A stretch of DNA of 64,000 nucleotides from Prochlorococcaceae cyanobacterium jk18x22bins.40 (GCA_022826155.1 JAJDVL010000023.1:1-64000), one strand, 5' to 3'. Shown: positions 8,654 through 18,397, counted from the stretch's first letter. Notes: generated by a model not told the origin, from the letters alone. Program-made: numbers and translations.

Positions 8654-10306
8654 TCATGCCCTCCTCCTGGCGTCACTCCCCTGTAGCGTACGCCCCAGGC
8701 CCAGGAGCACCCCCCGGGCAATCAGGCCGATGCCCCGGCCAATGATCTGTGTCAGCACGGTCACCAGCAGGTCCCCCAGGCGTTGACTGAATATCCGCAA
8801 CTGGGGACCCAAAGCATCCCGAAGTTCCAGGGACAAGGTCACCATACGCTGCAAGGGTTCCAGTTGTGCCAACTCCTGGTCACGGGGGGCAACGAGGGTT
8901 CTGGCGACCACGCCGTCCGCCTGCAACAGCAGGAGGTCACGGCGACTTTCATAGATGCGCAGGGGCTCAAGGATGAGCTGTTCGTAGCGCTCACGGGAGT
9001 TGATGTGGTTGCGGAGCCTCTCCAACTGGCGGGTGGGCAGCAGGTCGCGGCGGAGCAGGAAGCGGCGCAACTCCGGCCACTGGCTGGCCTCCTCCAACAC
9101 CAGACCGGCAAGGGCAGAGCCCATGCGCAACAACCAGTCACTCAGCAATAACTCCAGATGCAGCAAGGCTGCCGGGGTGTCCGGCGCCAACAGATGGCCA
9201 TCCAGCAGCACCGGTTCAGCCCGCACCAGAGCCGCCAGCATGGGCTCTACCGTGGCCCGTGGCGCAAGGTTCAGAGTCCCGGGATCAGGCGGTGCCATGG
9301 CCAGCAGTTGCTCGCTCACCGAGGCCAACGCGCCGTTCCGGGGGATGCGCAGATAGGCCCCGCCCAAGTCCTGGAGGCCACGGACCATGATTTCCTCCTG
9401 AAGGTCCCGCCAGCGCTCCAGCAACGCCTCGCCCCGCAGCCCTTCCCGGCGCACCTGCTGCAGGGCCAGGCCCATGTGGCCCAGCAACTGCCGCAGCAGG
9501 GCTGTGCGGGGCGCAGAGGCCAGGGCCCCCAGGGCCGGCAATTGCTGCTCCAGGGGTTGGGGGTTCCCGGCAATTCGCTCCAGCAGCCGTTGGCTGAGGG
9601 TATCCCATAGCCCTGTGGCCGTACGGCTGCGCAGGGTGAGCCCCGTGGACATGGGCGCAGCAGATTCCCCGCCACCCGGGTCGCTGGCGGTCAAGCCCTT
9701 CAGACCCAGGGTGCTGGCGGTGGCGGCGTGGAGCGTCAACACCAGGGTGCGGGCCATGGCCAGCTCCCGTTGCTGACCTTCCAGCACCCAGCGCAGCAAG
9801 GTCTTGGGGCGCTGCTTGAGTTGGGCGGTCACCAGCTTGGCCTGGGCCTGGATTTGCGTCAGCCCCTGGGAAAACACCCCGTTCAGACCCTGGTGCGCCC
9901 CGGTGGGCGCACCAGGGCGGGCGTGTACGTCAAACACCCGGCCCCCGCCCATCAGGACGGAAAGGGATTGGCGCAGGGTGGGGGCGTCGGGATTTTGCAA
10001 AATTCCGGCAATGGGCAACTCTCCCAGCAGCAGCTCCCCGGGCTGGATGGGGCCGTGGAGCACCAAAAGGAAAGGGGCCGGATGCCAGCGCTGATCCAGC
10101 GCCAACGCCTCCCGCGCCAGGGCGCCGACGTCAGGGGACGCCTGGGCGACCCAGAGCACCAGGTCAGGCCGTCGCCGGGTCGCCTCGGTCTCGTCAATGC
10201 AGTGGACAGGAACGCCTTCAACGTCGCTCCGGTCCAGCACTGCCGCCAGTTGCTTCTTTTGGCTCAGCGGCGCATAGACCAGAACCCTCCGCATCAACGA
10301 CCCCAT
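8654..10306 (-). CDS. DUF3685 / Ycf55-family protein
   Basis: 550 residues, largely alpha-helical and leucine-rich, beginning with a receiver-like beta-alpha pattern (RRVLVYAPLSQKKQLAAVL, then PDLVLWVA) but without a receiver's acidic pocket. The second half (about 290-520) carries the feature typical of DUF3685/Ycf55: helices rich in Arg and Leu such as LLRRDLLPTRQLERLRNHINSRERYEQLILEPLRIYESRRDLL. The family also occurs in red algal plastid genomes (ycf55), and its function is unknown. The C-terminal LLVTVLTQIIGRGIGLIARGVLLGLG is hydrophobic and may be membrane associated. The fur-like gene ends 21 bases upstream. Confidence 0.75.
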   Translation of the reverse strand: MGSLMRRVLVYAPLSQKKQLAAVLDRSDVEGVPVHCIDETEATRRRPDLVLWVAQASPDVGALAREALALDQRWHPAPFLLVLHGPIQPGELLLGELPIAGILQNPDAPTLRQSLSVLMGGGRVFDVHARPGAPTGAHQGLNGVFSQGLTQIQAQAKLVTAQLKQRPKTLLRWVLEGQQRELAMARTLVLTLHAATASTLGLKGLTASDPGGGESAAPMSTGLTLRSRTATGLWDTLSQRLLERIAGNPQPLEQQLPALGALASAPRTALLRQLLGHMGLALQQVRREGLRGEALLERWRDLQEEIMVRGLQDLGGAYLRIPRNGALASVSEQLLAMAPPDPGTLNLAPRATVEPMLAALVRAEPVLLDGHLLAPDTPAALLHLELLLSDWLLRMGSALAGLVLEEASQWPELRRFLLRRDLLPTRQLERLRNHINSRERYEQLILEPLRIYESRRDLLLLQADGVVARTLVAPRDQELAQLEPLQRMVTLSLELRDALGPQLRIFSQRLGDLLVTVLTQIIGRGIGLIARGVLLGLGRTLQGSDARRRA

Positions 10307-10327
10307 GGCAAGGCACCAGGCCAGTGA

Positions 10328-10807
10328 TCAAGGATTAGCCGGCTTGGGGGGATCCCGCAAGGGCTCACCCACCAACTGCATGGTGAAGCTGGTAATTCGG
10401 TAACCGGTGCGGGCTTCGATCTTCGCCAGCAGGTCGCCGGGAAGCTGCACGTCCAAGTCTTGAATCCGACCCGTGGCACTGCAAATCAGATGGCTATGGG
10501 CATCGGTGCGGTAGCTGTAGAGCCTGCCGCCGCTGCGCTCCAGGCACTCGATAATACCGAACTTCTGCAGTGTTTCCAGGTTTTGATAGACGGAGGTCTG
10601 GCCAATGCTCCTCTTCTCCTGGGCGTTGATTCTTTCAAAGATGTCCCGGGCGCTGAGGTGGTCCCGCTCTTTCCAGAGCAGTTCCAACACCAGGCGCCGT
10701 TGGTGGCTCATGCGCAACCCCACAGCAGCACAGCGCTCAACAGCCCCTTGCAGGGACTGGTGGAGGCCCAGGTGGGCAGTTGGTGATTCGGCAGCGGAGG
10801 CGGTCAT
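10328..10807 (-). CDS. Fur-family regulator lacking the usual zinc-cysteine pairs
   Basis: 159 residues. A winged-helix N-terminus (GLRMSHQRRLVLELLWKERDHLSARDIFERI, then IGQTSVYQNLETLQKFGIIECLE) is the Fur/PerR/Zur DNA-binding domain. The dimerisation domain has the metal-site histidines in RTDAHSHLICSATGRI. The normal CxxC of that strand is CSAT here, and no C-terminal CxxC pair is present, so the structural zinc site is missing. It stands first in a tight operon (ycf55-like, thioredoxin-like, CofE-like, GNAT-like, nadC) after hisA. A metal or redox signal controlling this operon is inference. Confidence 0.85.
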   Translation of the reverse strand: MTASAAESPTAHLGLHQSLQGAVERCAAVGLRMSHQRRLVLELLWKERDHLSARDIFERINAQEKRSIGQTSVYQNLETLQKFGIIECLERSGGRLYSYRTDAHSHLICSATGRIQDLDVQLPGDLLAKIEARTGYRITSFTMQLVGEPLRDPPKPANP

Positions 10808-10875
10808 GGATGGAGCCGGAGACAGGCAGAGACCATCGCCCTGGAGTTTAGGACCTCCCGCCGACTCCTGGGGCG

Positions 10876-11607
10876 TCAGGTGGGTGCCCTCTCCACAATT
10901 TGCAGGGCCGCAGGAAGGGTAACACGGCCGTCATAGAGGGCACGGCCAACGATCACGCCGGCCAGGGGTGGGCGGAGGTCCTGCAGGGCCTGCACATCCG
11001 CCAGATTCGCCACCCCGCCGGAGGCAATGACCGGGATGGCGCTGGCGCTGGCCATGGCCTGTAGAGCCGCCAGGTTGGGACCCCCCATGGCGCCGTCAGT
11101 GGCGATGTCGGTGCTGATGATGACCACCACGCCACTGCCGTCCAGGCTGGCCGCCAGCCCGGTGGCTTCCATGGGGCTCTGGTGCAGCCAGCCCCGGGTG
11201 GCCACAAGACCGTTGCGGGCATCAATACCCACGGCAACGCGGCCCGGATGAGCCTGGGCCAATCGACGCACCAATTGGGGGTTTTCCAGGGCCGCAGTGC
11301 CCAGGATGACCCGATCCACGCCACAGGCGAGAAGGTCTTTGGCCCGCTCCCCGGAGCGCACCCCGCCCCCCAGTTGCACAGGGATGGTCAAGGCCGCGGC
11401 GATGGCTTTGATGGCGGCGTCGTTGCTGGGCTCCCCCCGGCGGGCGCCGTCCAGATCCACCAGGTGGAGCCGTTGGGCCCCAAGCTGTTGCCATTTGCGG
11501 GCCATGGCCACGGGATCGTCACCAAAACGGGTCACCTGGTCGTAGTCCCCTTGGCGCAACCGCACACAGGCGCCATCCAGCAGGTCAATGGCGGGAATCA
11601 CCTCCAT
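10876..11607 (-). CDS. hisA: Phosphoribosylformimino-AICAR phosphate isomerase
   Basis: 243 residues from the ATG at 11605-11607 (MEVIPAIDLLDG), which matches family N-termini. The open frame extends 23 codons further without support. A TIM-barrel isomerase of histidine synthesis with the catalytic aspartates in PAIDL and TDIATDGAMGGPN, and the phosphate-binding loops QLGGGVR and ASGGVANLADV. It is divergent from the CSP41-like gene with a 77-base spacer that should hold both promoters. Confidence 0.95.
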   Translation of the reverse strand: MEVIPAIDLLDGACVRLRQGDYDQVTRFGDDPVAMARKWQQLGAQRLHLVDLDGARRGEPSNDAAIKAIAAALTIPVQLGGGVRSGERAKDLLACGVDRVILGTAALENPQLVRRLAQAHPGRVAVGIDARNGLVATRGWLHQSPMEATGLAASLDGSGVVVIISTDIATDGAMGGPNLAALQAMASASAIPVIASGGVANLADVQALQDLRPPLAGVIVGRALYDGRVTLPAALQIVERAPT

Positions 11608-11684
11608 GGCAACAGCAGCAAGCAGCACCCAGTGTCCCTGATGACGCAACAGGGTTGAATGACATGAAGATGCCATGGCGTTGA

Positions 11685-12632
11685 ATGGAAATTCTGGTGA
11701 TGGGGGGCACCCGGTTTATCGGTGTGGCCCTGCTGCCCCGGCTTCTGGCCGCAGGTCACGGCGTGACGGTGTTCAGCCGGGGCAGGCGACCGGTCCCCGT
11801 GGGGGTGGACCACGTGCGCGGTGACCGGCAGAGCCCGGAGGATTTGCGCCAGTTGGCGGGGTGCCGTTTTGACGTGATTGTTGACACCAGTGGCCGCCAG
11901 TTGGCGGAGAGCCAGCAGGTGATCGCCCACACCGGCTGGCCAAGGCACCGGTTTCTTTACGTGAGTTCGGCAGGAGTTTATGCCAACAGCCACCAGTGGC
12001 CCCTCACGGAGCAGGCCCCGCTGGATCCCCGGAGCCGCCATGCCGGCAAGGCGGAGACAGAGGCCTGGCTGCGGCGGGAGGGGATTCCCTTCACCAGCTT
12101 CCGCCCCACCTACATCTACGGCCCCGGCAACTACAACCCCGTCGAAAGCTGGTTCTTTGCCCGGATCCTGGCAAATCGCCCCGTGCCCCTTCCCGGCGAC
12201 GGCCAACTCATCACCCAACTGGGCCATGTGGACGACCTGGCGGAGGCCATGGCCCGCAGTCTGGAGGTGGACACCAGCACCAACCGGATCTACAACTGCT
12301 CCGGCGCCATGGGGGTCACGTTCCGTGGGCTGGTGGCTGCCGCAGCCCAGGCCTGTGGCCGCAGCCCGGAGCAGGTGGAGTTGCGCAGCTTTGATCCCGG
12401 CCTGCTGGCGCCCAAGGCCCGCAAGGCCTTTCCCCTGCGCATTGCCCATTTCTTCACGGACATCAACAGGGTGTGTCGGGAGTTGGCCTGGCAGCCCCGC
12501 TTTACTCTGATGGCGGGCCTCAAGGACAGCTACGAGAAGGACTTCAGCCAACAGGCTTGTCAGACATCAGGCCAGTCACCGGACTGGAGCCAGGATGAAC
12601 AACTCCTGGCCCATGCCGTTCCCCTGCCCTGA
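11685..12632 (+). CDS. CSP41-type atypical SDR, RNA-binding/endonuclease-like protein
   Basis: 315 residues. An extended SDR fold with a Rossmann motif at the start (MGGTRFIGVALLPRLLAAGH) followed by VTVFSRGRRP. The sequence YVSSAGVYANS lacks the catalytic YxxxK, as in the chloroplast stem-loop-binding proteins CSP41a/b, and DPRSRHAGKAETEAWL, SFRPTYIYGPGNYNP and GHVDDLAEAMA also follow that family. Plant homologues bind and stabilise rRNA and photosynthetic mRNAs, and the cyanobacterial role is less certain. It faces the autotransporter gene tail to tail with a 30-base gap. Confidence 0.82.
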   Translation: MEILVMGGTRFIGVALLPRLLAAGHGVTVFSRGRRPVPVGVDHVRGDRQSPEDLRQLAGCRFDVIVDTSGRQLAESQQVIAHTGWPRHRFLYVSSAGVYANSHQWPLTEQAPLDPRSRHAGKAETEAWLRREGIPFTSFRPTYIYGPGNYNPVESWFFARILANRPVPLPGDGQLITQLGHVDDLAEAMARSLEVDTSTNRIYNCSGAMGVTFRGLVAAAAQACGRSPEQVELRSFDPGLLAPKARKAFPLRIAHFFTDINRVCRELAWQPRFTLMAGLKDSYEKDFSQQACQTSGQSPDWSQDEQLLAHAVPLP

Positions 12633-12662
12633 GCCAGGATGCAGGGGAACGGTCGTGGAGCG

Positions 12663-15182
12663 TTACCAGCGCAAGGCGCCGCGCAGCATCAGGCCGTGCT
12701 CGGGACGGTCATTGTTGGCGGCCTCGTGCCGGGCGCCTTCAAGGCTGACACTCCTGTCGCCTGCCATCTGCCAGCGTGCCCCCATACGCCATGACTGTGT
12801 CCCGTTGCCACTGAGCCCCAGTCCCGTATAGGGCGTCACCACACCCCCCAGTACCTTGGGGGCATCGAAGCCGTAGCCCACTTCCGCATTCAGGCGGGCA
12901 TAGTTGCCCCCTGCCGTTCCAGCGTCAATGCCACTCTCCCACAATCGCTGGACGCCGCTGTCCGTCCGGGCCCCCCAGGACGGTTCCACCGCCAGCGCCA
13001 GGCCGTGGCCCGAGGCGTTGGGGGCGATGCGCACCAGACCACTGACACCCGTCTCCGCAGTGTCGCCGCTGTGGCTCACCAGGCTGCGGAGACGGCCCTC
13101 CACGGTCAGCCGCGCGCCGGGGTTCTCATAGCGCAAAGCGCCTCCAACTTCGGCGCCGGCGCCGGTCTCGCCGTCCCCCGTGTCGTTGCGCAGGCCCGCC
13201 TCCAGCGATGAGGTGAAGGTGGCGCCCGAATCCAGCTTGCGGACGTGGGCGCCTTCCAGCACGAACCGTTGCCGTCCCACCTGCAGCGCCATCTCCTCAA
13301 TGCTCCCGGCCCCTTCCACGTCCGCCCAGGTGAAGGCCACTTCCCCCTTGACGTTCAGGTTTGTGGCGCCACCGGGGATCAGTTGATCGCTGGAGGCCAG
13401 GGTTCCCTTGAGACCCGCTGCGAACATCCGCTGGCTCAGGTCGCTCTCCTGCGCAGGGGCCGCCTTGTCGTCAACTTCCACCTTGCCGAAGCCATAGCCG
13501 GCCATGGACCACAGGCTCATGCCGCCCGGCATCTGCCAGCCCACATAGGGGTTGAAGCTGAGTAATCGCGTGGTGAGATCACCTGAGACGCCGGAGGCTT
13601 TGTAGTCCACGGTTCCCCGCGACCAGGACAGGGCCAGGCCTGCCAGCAGGTCTGCGCTCAGTTTGGTGTCAATGCCCAGGTTGGCGCTGGCGACGTTGCC
13701 GTCGTAGTCCACGGACTTGGGGGTGCCGCCGGAGATGCCGCGGTAGTCCCCGCTGCCCCAGAGGGTGAATTGCCCCAGAGGGGAGTCCTGCCCACCGCTG
13801 CTGCCGCTGTTATCCGCCATGTTGATGGGGATGGTGAAGGATGAGTTGGCAAGCAGCCGGTCCAGGTCAATGGCGCCGTCAGCCAGTGCAGGTCCGTTTG
13901 TCCGCAGGGCATCGGGGAGGGTGGACGCGCCGCCCAGGCTGAACGCCACAGCCGGTCCCGTGGGGGAGGCGGCGCGCTCGATGCGGCTGGAGACCGCATC
14001 CACCGTACTGGCAGTGACAGACCGCATGATCTGCGGCAGCACGGCCTCCACCACCGTGCTTTGGCTCACCTGGGATGGCCTCCGGTAAAAGCCCGAGCCG
14101 AAGACAATCGGGACCTGGACGGTACTTCCATCCGGTCTGGGGATCTCCATCTGGAACTCGCGGACGTAGCCGATTTTTGGGATGTCGGCACTGTCGAAGG
14201 CGTCGTTGGGATCATCGAAGTGGTAGTCCACGAAGCCGCCTTCCGGGCTGCTTTCTGCCGCCTCAATAAGCTGCGGCAGAATAAACTCTCCGGTTACAAC
14301 GTCACGGGCAACAGGTCTCAGGGGTTGAAGTTCGTACGTGTTTGGAAATCCGGCGTGAAACAGGATGGTTCTGTCGACTAGATTCCATACGTAGAGGTAC
14401 ACGGAACCGTGCCGCCACGGCCCGTTGGGATCACGCATGGCCAGCCTCAGCCTTGTGCCAGCCTCTGGGCCGCCGGCTTTGAACCTGTCGATGTAGTAAT
14501 TCCCGGCCTCTGTGACAAAGGCCTTCAGTGTGTCCCGGTCCACCACGTCCTTCGCGGCAATGGAGGGGTTGCCGTAATCGACCTCCTCGTCGGCAAAGGC
14601 AACCAGATGGGACGTGTCCAGATCAAACCCCGCCGTCAGCACAACCGGGGTCCCGAAACCGGGTCCGATATAGGCGGTGGCGTAGGCGTCGGAGGAGGCG
14701 CCGGGGACGGGAAAATATCCACCGTTCCCGCGGGCGGCTGCAGCCAGGGCCGCAGGAAGATTGGTCATGTCGCCTCGTTCAATGCCCAATGCTGCAAGGA
14801 TGTCCCGGTAAATTGAGGGCTTGAGCTGTCTGGCCGACAAGGACATGTCCTTGCCATGGAAGTATACCCTTCCTTCTGGCGTGAAGCGCACGATGTAGGT
14901 GGAGCCGGAATACCAGGGGCTCCCTTCCTGCCTGATGACGCATGCAAAAGAAATCGCCGAGGATTCTATGGCGCGCGCTCTCACAGCCAGCATGAAGTCC
15001 TTCAGACTGCGGGCGCCGTTGTTCACGTCCTGCGCCGTTACACTGGGAGCCTGAGCAGGTCGACGAGTCGGACACACTGCTGCTTCACTCGTCTGTGCCA
15101 GGGTCGGGGGCGTGTTGGCTAAGCTAAGGAGGCCCGACATCATGAGCAGACCAGTCGGCAATAACTCGGATCTCCGGATCAT
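12663..15182 (-). CDS. Autotransporter with tandem Cache-like sensor domains
   Basis: 839 residues from the ATG at 15182. A signal peptide (LLPTGLLMMSGLLSLANTPP, cleavage near TLAQ, residue 30) is followed by two Cache_2-like modules. The first is about 50-190 (YSGSTYIVRFTPEGRVYFHG, ending PVVLTAGFDL). The second is about 215-368 (GSVYLYVWNLVDRTILFHAG, GGFVDYHFDDPN, KIGYVREF, ending VFGSGFY). A linker of about 100 residues precedes a beta-barrel translocator (about 470-839) that begins LGQFTLWGSGDYRGISGG, has alternating strands and ends in Trp (LMLRGALRW), the usual outer-membrane signature. Cache domains normally sit in inner-membrane receptors, so this places a small-molecule-binding module on the cell surface. 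The product faces csp41 convergently and is divergent from clpB2. Confidence 0.8.
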   Translation of the reverse strand: MIRRSELLPTGLLMMSGLLSLANTPPTLAQTSEAAVCPTRRPAQAPSVTAQDVNNGARSLKDFMLAVRARAIESSAISFACVIRQEGSPWYSGSTYIVRFTPEGRVYFHGKDMSLSARQLKPSIYRDILAALGIERGDMTNLPAALAAAARGNGGYFPVPGASSDAYATAYIGPGFGTPVVLTAGFDLDTSHLVAFADEEVDYGNPSIAAKDVVDRDTLKAFVTEAGNYYIDRFKAGGPEAGTRLRLAMRDPNGPWRHGSVYLYVWNLVDRTILFHAGFPNTYELQPLRPVARDVVTGEFILPQLIEAAESSPEGGFVDYHFDDPNDAFDSADIPKIGYVREFQMEIPRPDGSTVQVPIVFGSGFYRRPSQVSQSTVVEAVLPQIMRSVTASTVDAVSSRIERAASPTGPAVAFSLGGASTLPDALRTNGPALADGAIDLDRLLANSSFTIPINMADNSGSSGGQDSPLGQFTLWGSGDYRGISGGTPKSVDYDGNVASANLGIDTKLSADLLAGLALSWSRGTVDYKASGVSGDLTTRLLSFNPYVGWQMPGGMSLWSMAGYGFGKVEVDDKAAPAQESDLSQRMFAAGLKGTLASSDQLIPGGATNLNVKGEVAFTWADVEGAGSIEEMALQVGRQRFVLEGAHVRKLDSGATFTSSLEAGLRNDTGDGETGAGAEVGGALRYENPGARLTVEGRLRSLVSHSGDTAETGVSGLVRIAPNASGHGLALAVEPSWGARTDSGVQRLWESGIDAGTAGGNYARLNAEVGYGFDAPKVLGGVVTPYTGLGLSGNGTQSWRMGARWQMAGDRSVSLEGARHEAANNDRPEHGLMLRGALRW

Positions 15183-15245
15183 GGCTCCCAACCTTGCCGC
15201 CTTACCGCACACTAATTTCTACTATTGCATACACGCCTTGAGCCC

Positions 15246-18074
15246 ATGAGTCTGATCACCCAGCCTGAGCGCTTTAGCGAGGAGGCCTGGGAATTGCTAT
15301 TGGCTGCCCAAGCCCAGGCCCAGGCCTGGCGGCACCGGCAAATGGACGTGGAGCATTTGCTGTTGGCATTGTTGGATACCCCTGTCGGGGAGGCCTGGCG
15401 GCGACGGCTGCGGCTCCATCCGACGCAACTCTTGCCCCAACTGGACGAGTTCTGTGGGGATCAACCCACGGAAGACAGTGACGTCCTCTACCTGGGGCCT
15501 GACCTGGATCAACTCCTCAATGACGCGGACCGCCTGGCCCACCGTTGGGGATCCAGCAGCATCGACATGGCCCATCTGCTGCTGGCCCTGGCGGAGGACG
15601 AGCGGATTGGCGCGGCGCTGCTGGCGGATCAGGATTTGGGACCGGCCGAGATCATGCGGCGGCTACGGGTGCAGCCCATGCCCCCCGCCTCGGCCAACCG
15701 GCAGTCAGCGGCCAATCGTCACCAGTCCCCTCGGCAAAACCACAACGCACTACCACCGTCGCGCTCCTCCAACAGCCCGTCACCAGAGCAGCCCAACCGC
15801 ACAGCCACCACCAGGCTGGGGGCCACGGAGTCCCCAGCCCAGCCCCAGCGGCAGCGCTCCTCTCTCCAGGAGAATGGGTCCATGGCCAAGGCAACTCCTC
15901 TGCCTCCCCCTGACGGCCAGCCAGTGGAGACCCAAAACCCTGCCACGCCGTTACCACCGCCAGAGCCGTCGGCTCTGGAACGCTATACACAGGATCTCAC
16001 CGCCTTGGCCCAGGAGGGGAAGTTGGATCCGGTGGTGGGGAGGGACCGGGAAATTCGCCAGGTGGTGCAGGTGCTCTCGCGACGCACCAAGAACAACCCG
16101 GTGCTGGTTGGCGCCGCCGGGGTGGGCAAGACGGCCCTGATTCAGGGACTGGCCCAACGCATTGTAGCGGGCAAAGTGGCGGATTCTCTCCTGGGACGGC
16201 GTCTCCTGGCCCTGGAGCCGGGCAGTCTGATCGCTGGCGCCAAATACCGCGGTCAATTCGAGGAACGCCTGCGGGCGGTTCTGGAGGAGGTGGCCACCGC
16301 CGATGGTCAAGTGGTGTTGTTCATTGACGAGCTCCACACCCTGGTGAACAGCAGCCGCTCCAGCAGCGATGTGGGCAGCTTGCTGAAGCCTGCCCTGGCC
16401 CGTGGCGAGTTGCGCTGCATTGCGGCCGCTACCATGGACGAGTACTGCCGCAGCGTGGAGAAAGATCCGGCCCTGGAGCGACAGTTTCAGCAGGTGCTGG
16501 TGCGTGAACCTTCCCACCAGGACTGCCTGGCCATTTTGCAAGGACTGCGGGAGCGCTATGAGCGCCACCACGGCGTCACCATTGCCGATCAAGCCCTGGA
16601 GGCCGCCATTCGCCTGGGGGACCGCTACATCAACGACCGCTGCTTGCCGGACAAGGCCATTGACCTGATGGACGAGGCGGCAGCCCAGCTCAGGCTGGAC
16701 GCCACCTCCAAGCCGGAAGTGGTGGAGGAGGCGGAGCAGGAGTTGCGCCGTCTGGAGTTGGCCCTGGTGGCGGCGGAGCGGGCGCCGGAAGCAGAGCGGC
16801 AGCACCTGGAGCGGCAACGGGCCCGGGCGGCGGCTACAAGCCGGGACCTGTGCCAACGCTGGGAGCAGGACCGCAAGCAACTGAGCCAACTCGGCCAATG
16901 GCGCCAGCAGGAGGAGGATTTGCGCCAGCGGATGGCCAAGGCTGAGCAGGAGGGGGATCTGGAGGCGGCAGCGCGGCTACACTACGGGGAGTTGCGGCAC
17001 CTGGAGCAGCAGTGCCAAGCGTTGGAGGCCCAGCGGCGGGAAGCCCAGCAACGGGGGGAAGCCCTCCTGCGGGAGCAGGTGGAGGATCAGGACATTGCCG
17101 AAGTGGTGGGTCGCCGGACAGGCATCCCCCTGCAACGGCTCATGGCCGGGGAGCGGCAGAAGCTGCTGAAGTTGGACCAGCAGTTGTCCCGCCGGGTTCT
17201 GGGACAGCCGGCTGCGGTGGAAGCAGTCACTGCCGCCATCCGTCGCGCCCGGGCCGGCATGAAGGACGTGCGGCGCCCCGTGGGCTCTTTCCTCTTTTTG
17301 GGACCCACCGGTGTGGGCAAGACGGAATTGGCTCGGGCCTTGGCGGCAGCGCTATTTGACCAGGATGATGCCCTGGTGCGATTGGACATGTCCGAGTACA
17401 TGGAGCGGAATGCGGTGGCGCGCCTGTTGGGGGCGCCGCCAGGGTACGTGGGCTATGAGGAAGGAGGACAGCTCACGGAAGCCATTCGCCTGCACCCCTA
17501 TGCGGTTGTGCTGCTGGACGAGGTGGAAAAAGCCCATCCCGACGTGTTTAACCTGCTGCTCCAGGTGCTGGACGATGGCCGCTTGACGGACTCCCAGGGC
17601 CGCGCCATCGATTTTCGTCACACAGTGCTGGTGATGACCAGCAACCTCGCCAGCCGCCAGATCCTCGCCGCCAGCAGTGGGTCAGACGGGGAGCAGGGAC
17701 TGGAGGCAGCCATTGACCAGGCCCTCAAGGTAAAATTCCGCCCGGAATTCCTCAACCGGATTGACGAGGTGGTCCGTTTCCACCCCCTGGGACCGGAGCA
17801 GATCCACCCCATCGTGGAACTCCAGATCCAGGAGCTTGGGCAGCGGCTGGCGGAACAGAATCTCCGCTTACAGGTGGATGGGGAGGTGGTGAAGGCCCTG
17901 GCTCAGGATGGATACGATCCGGAGTTTGGAGCGCGCCCGTTGCGCCGTCTGCTGCGGCGGCGCCTGGAAAATCCCCTCGCCATGGAAGTGCTGGGGGAGC
18001 GTTTCACTGATGTACAGGGGGTGCGCGTGCAGCTCTGCGGTGATGGAACGCTGGAGTTCGTTGCACTGCGCTGA
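15246..18074 (+). CDS. clpB2: ClpB-type AAA+ disaggregase (second ClpB paralogue)
   Basis: 942 residues from the ATG at 15246. An N-terminal Clp repeat domain ([34 protein letters not shown]) is followed by an unusually long Pro/Gln/Ser-rich linker at about residues 145-240, then NBD1 (Walker A GAAGVGKT near 290, Walker [10 protein letters not shown]), a coiled-coil middle domain (about 500-620) and NBD2 (GPTGVGKTE near 685, LLDEVEKAH). The middle domain marks ClpB rather than ClpA/C. It lies directly upstream of secE-nusG, an arrangement I recall from marine picocyanobacterial ClpB2. Some sequences of the ClpB2 type are thought to act outside heat-shock rescue. Confidence 0.87.
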   Translation: MSLITQPERFSEEAWELLLAAQAQAQAWRHRQMDVEHLLLALLDTPVGEAWRRRLRLHPTQLLPQLDEFCGDQPTEDSDVLYLGPDLDQLLNDADRLAHRWGSSSIDMAHLLLALAEDERIGAALLADQDLGPAEIMRRLRVQPMPPASANRQSAANRHQSPRQNHNALPPSRSSNSPSPEQPNRTATTRLGATESPAQPQRQRSSLQENGSMAKATPLPPPDGQPVETQNPATPLPPPEPSALERYTQDLTALAQEGKLDPVVGRDREIRQVVQVLSRRTKNNPVLVGAAGVGKTALIQGLAQRIVAGKVADSLLGRRLLALEPGSLIAGAKYRGQFEERLRAVLEEVATADGQVVLFIDELHTLVNSSRSSSDVGSLLKPALARGELRCIAAATMDEYCRSVEKDPALERQFQQVLVREPSHQDCLAILQGLRERYERHHGVTIADQALEAAIRLGDRYINDRCLPDKAIDLMDEAAAQLRLDATSKPEVVEEAEQELRRLELALVAAERAPEAERQHLERQRARAAATSRDLCQRWEQDRKQLSQLGQWRQQEEDLRQRMAKAEQEGDLEAAARLHYGELRHLEQQCQALEAQRREAQQRGEALLREQVEDQDIAEVVGRRTGIPLQRLMAGERQKLLKLDQQLSRRVLGQPAAVEAVTAAIRRARAGMKDVRRPVGSFLFLGPTGVGKTELARALAAALFDQDDALVRLDMSEYMERNAVARLLGAPPGYVGYEEGGQLTEAIRLHPYAVVLLDEVEKAHPDVFNLLLQVLDDGRLTDSQGRAIDFRHTVLVMTSNLASRQILAASSGSDGEQGLEAAIDQALKVKFRPEFLNRIDEVVRFHPLGPEQIHPIVELQIQELGQRLAEQNLRLQVDGEVVKALAQDGYDPEFGARPLRRLLRRRLENPLAMEVLGERFTDVQGVRVQLCGDGTLEFVALR

Positions 18075-18124
18075 AGCGTCTTTACCGTTAAAGTGGCGCA
18101 GCAGAACCCCACCCTGATTCCAAT

Positions 18125-18373
18125 TTGTCTGGCCAGTCCAATTCCAGCGCTGTCCCCTCTCCAGAGGCTGGCTCCCCGGTGGAGGAACCTGCTGTTCGTC
18201 AGCCGTTCTTCTCCCAGGTCCTGGCGGAGCTGGGGCGGGTGGTGTGGCCCAGTCGTCAGCAACTGCTCAGTGAGTCCGTCTCCGTCATTCTGATGGTGGC
18301 CATGTCGGCGGCAGTGGTGGCGGCCTCCAACCGTTTGTTCTCCTGGATTGCGAACCGGGTCTTCCTCGGTTGA
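18125..18373 (+). CDS. secE: Preprotein translocase subunit SecE
   Basis: 82 residues with one transmembrane helix (VSVILMVAMSAAVVAASNRLFSW, residues about 50-72) preceded by the conserved amphipathic motif FFSQVLAELGRVVWPSRQQLLSES. No ATG or GTG occurs between the preceding in-frame stop and the conserved region, so the TTG at 18125 is the likely start. The position between clpB2 and nusG fits the universal secE-nusG pairing. Confidence 0.9.
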   Translation: MSGQSNSSAVPSPEAGSPVEEPAVRQPFFSQVLAELGRVVWPSRQQLLSESVSVILMVAMSAAVVAASNRLFSWIANRVFLG

Positions 18374-18397
18374 GTTCCTTCCTCTTCGAATCCATCC

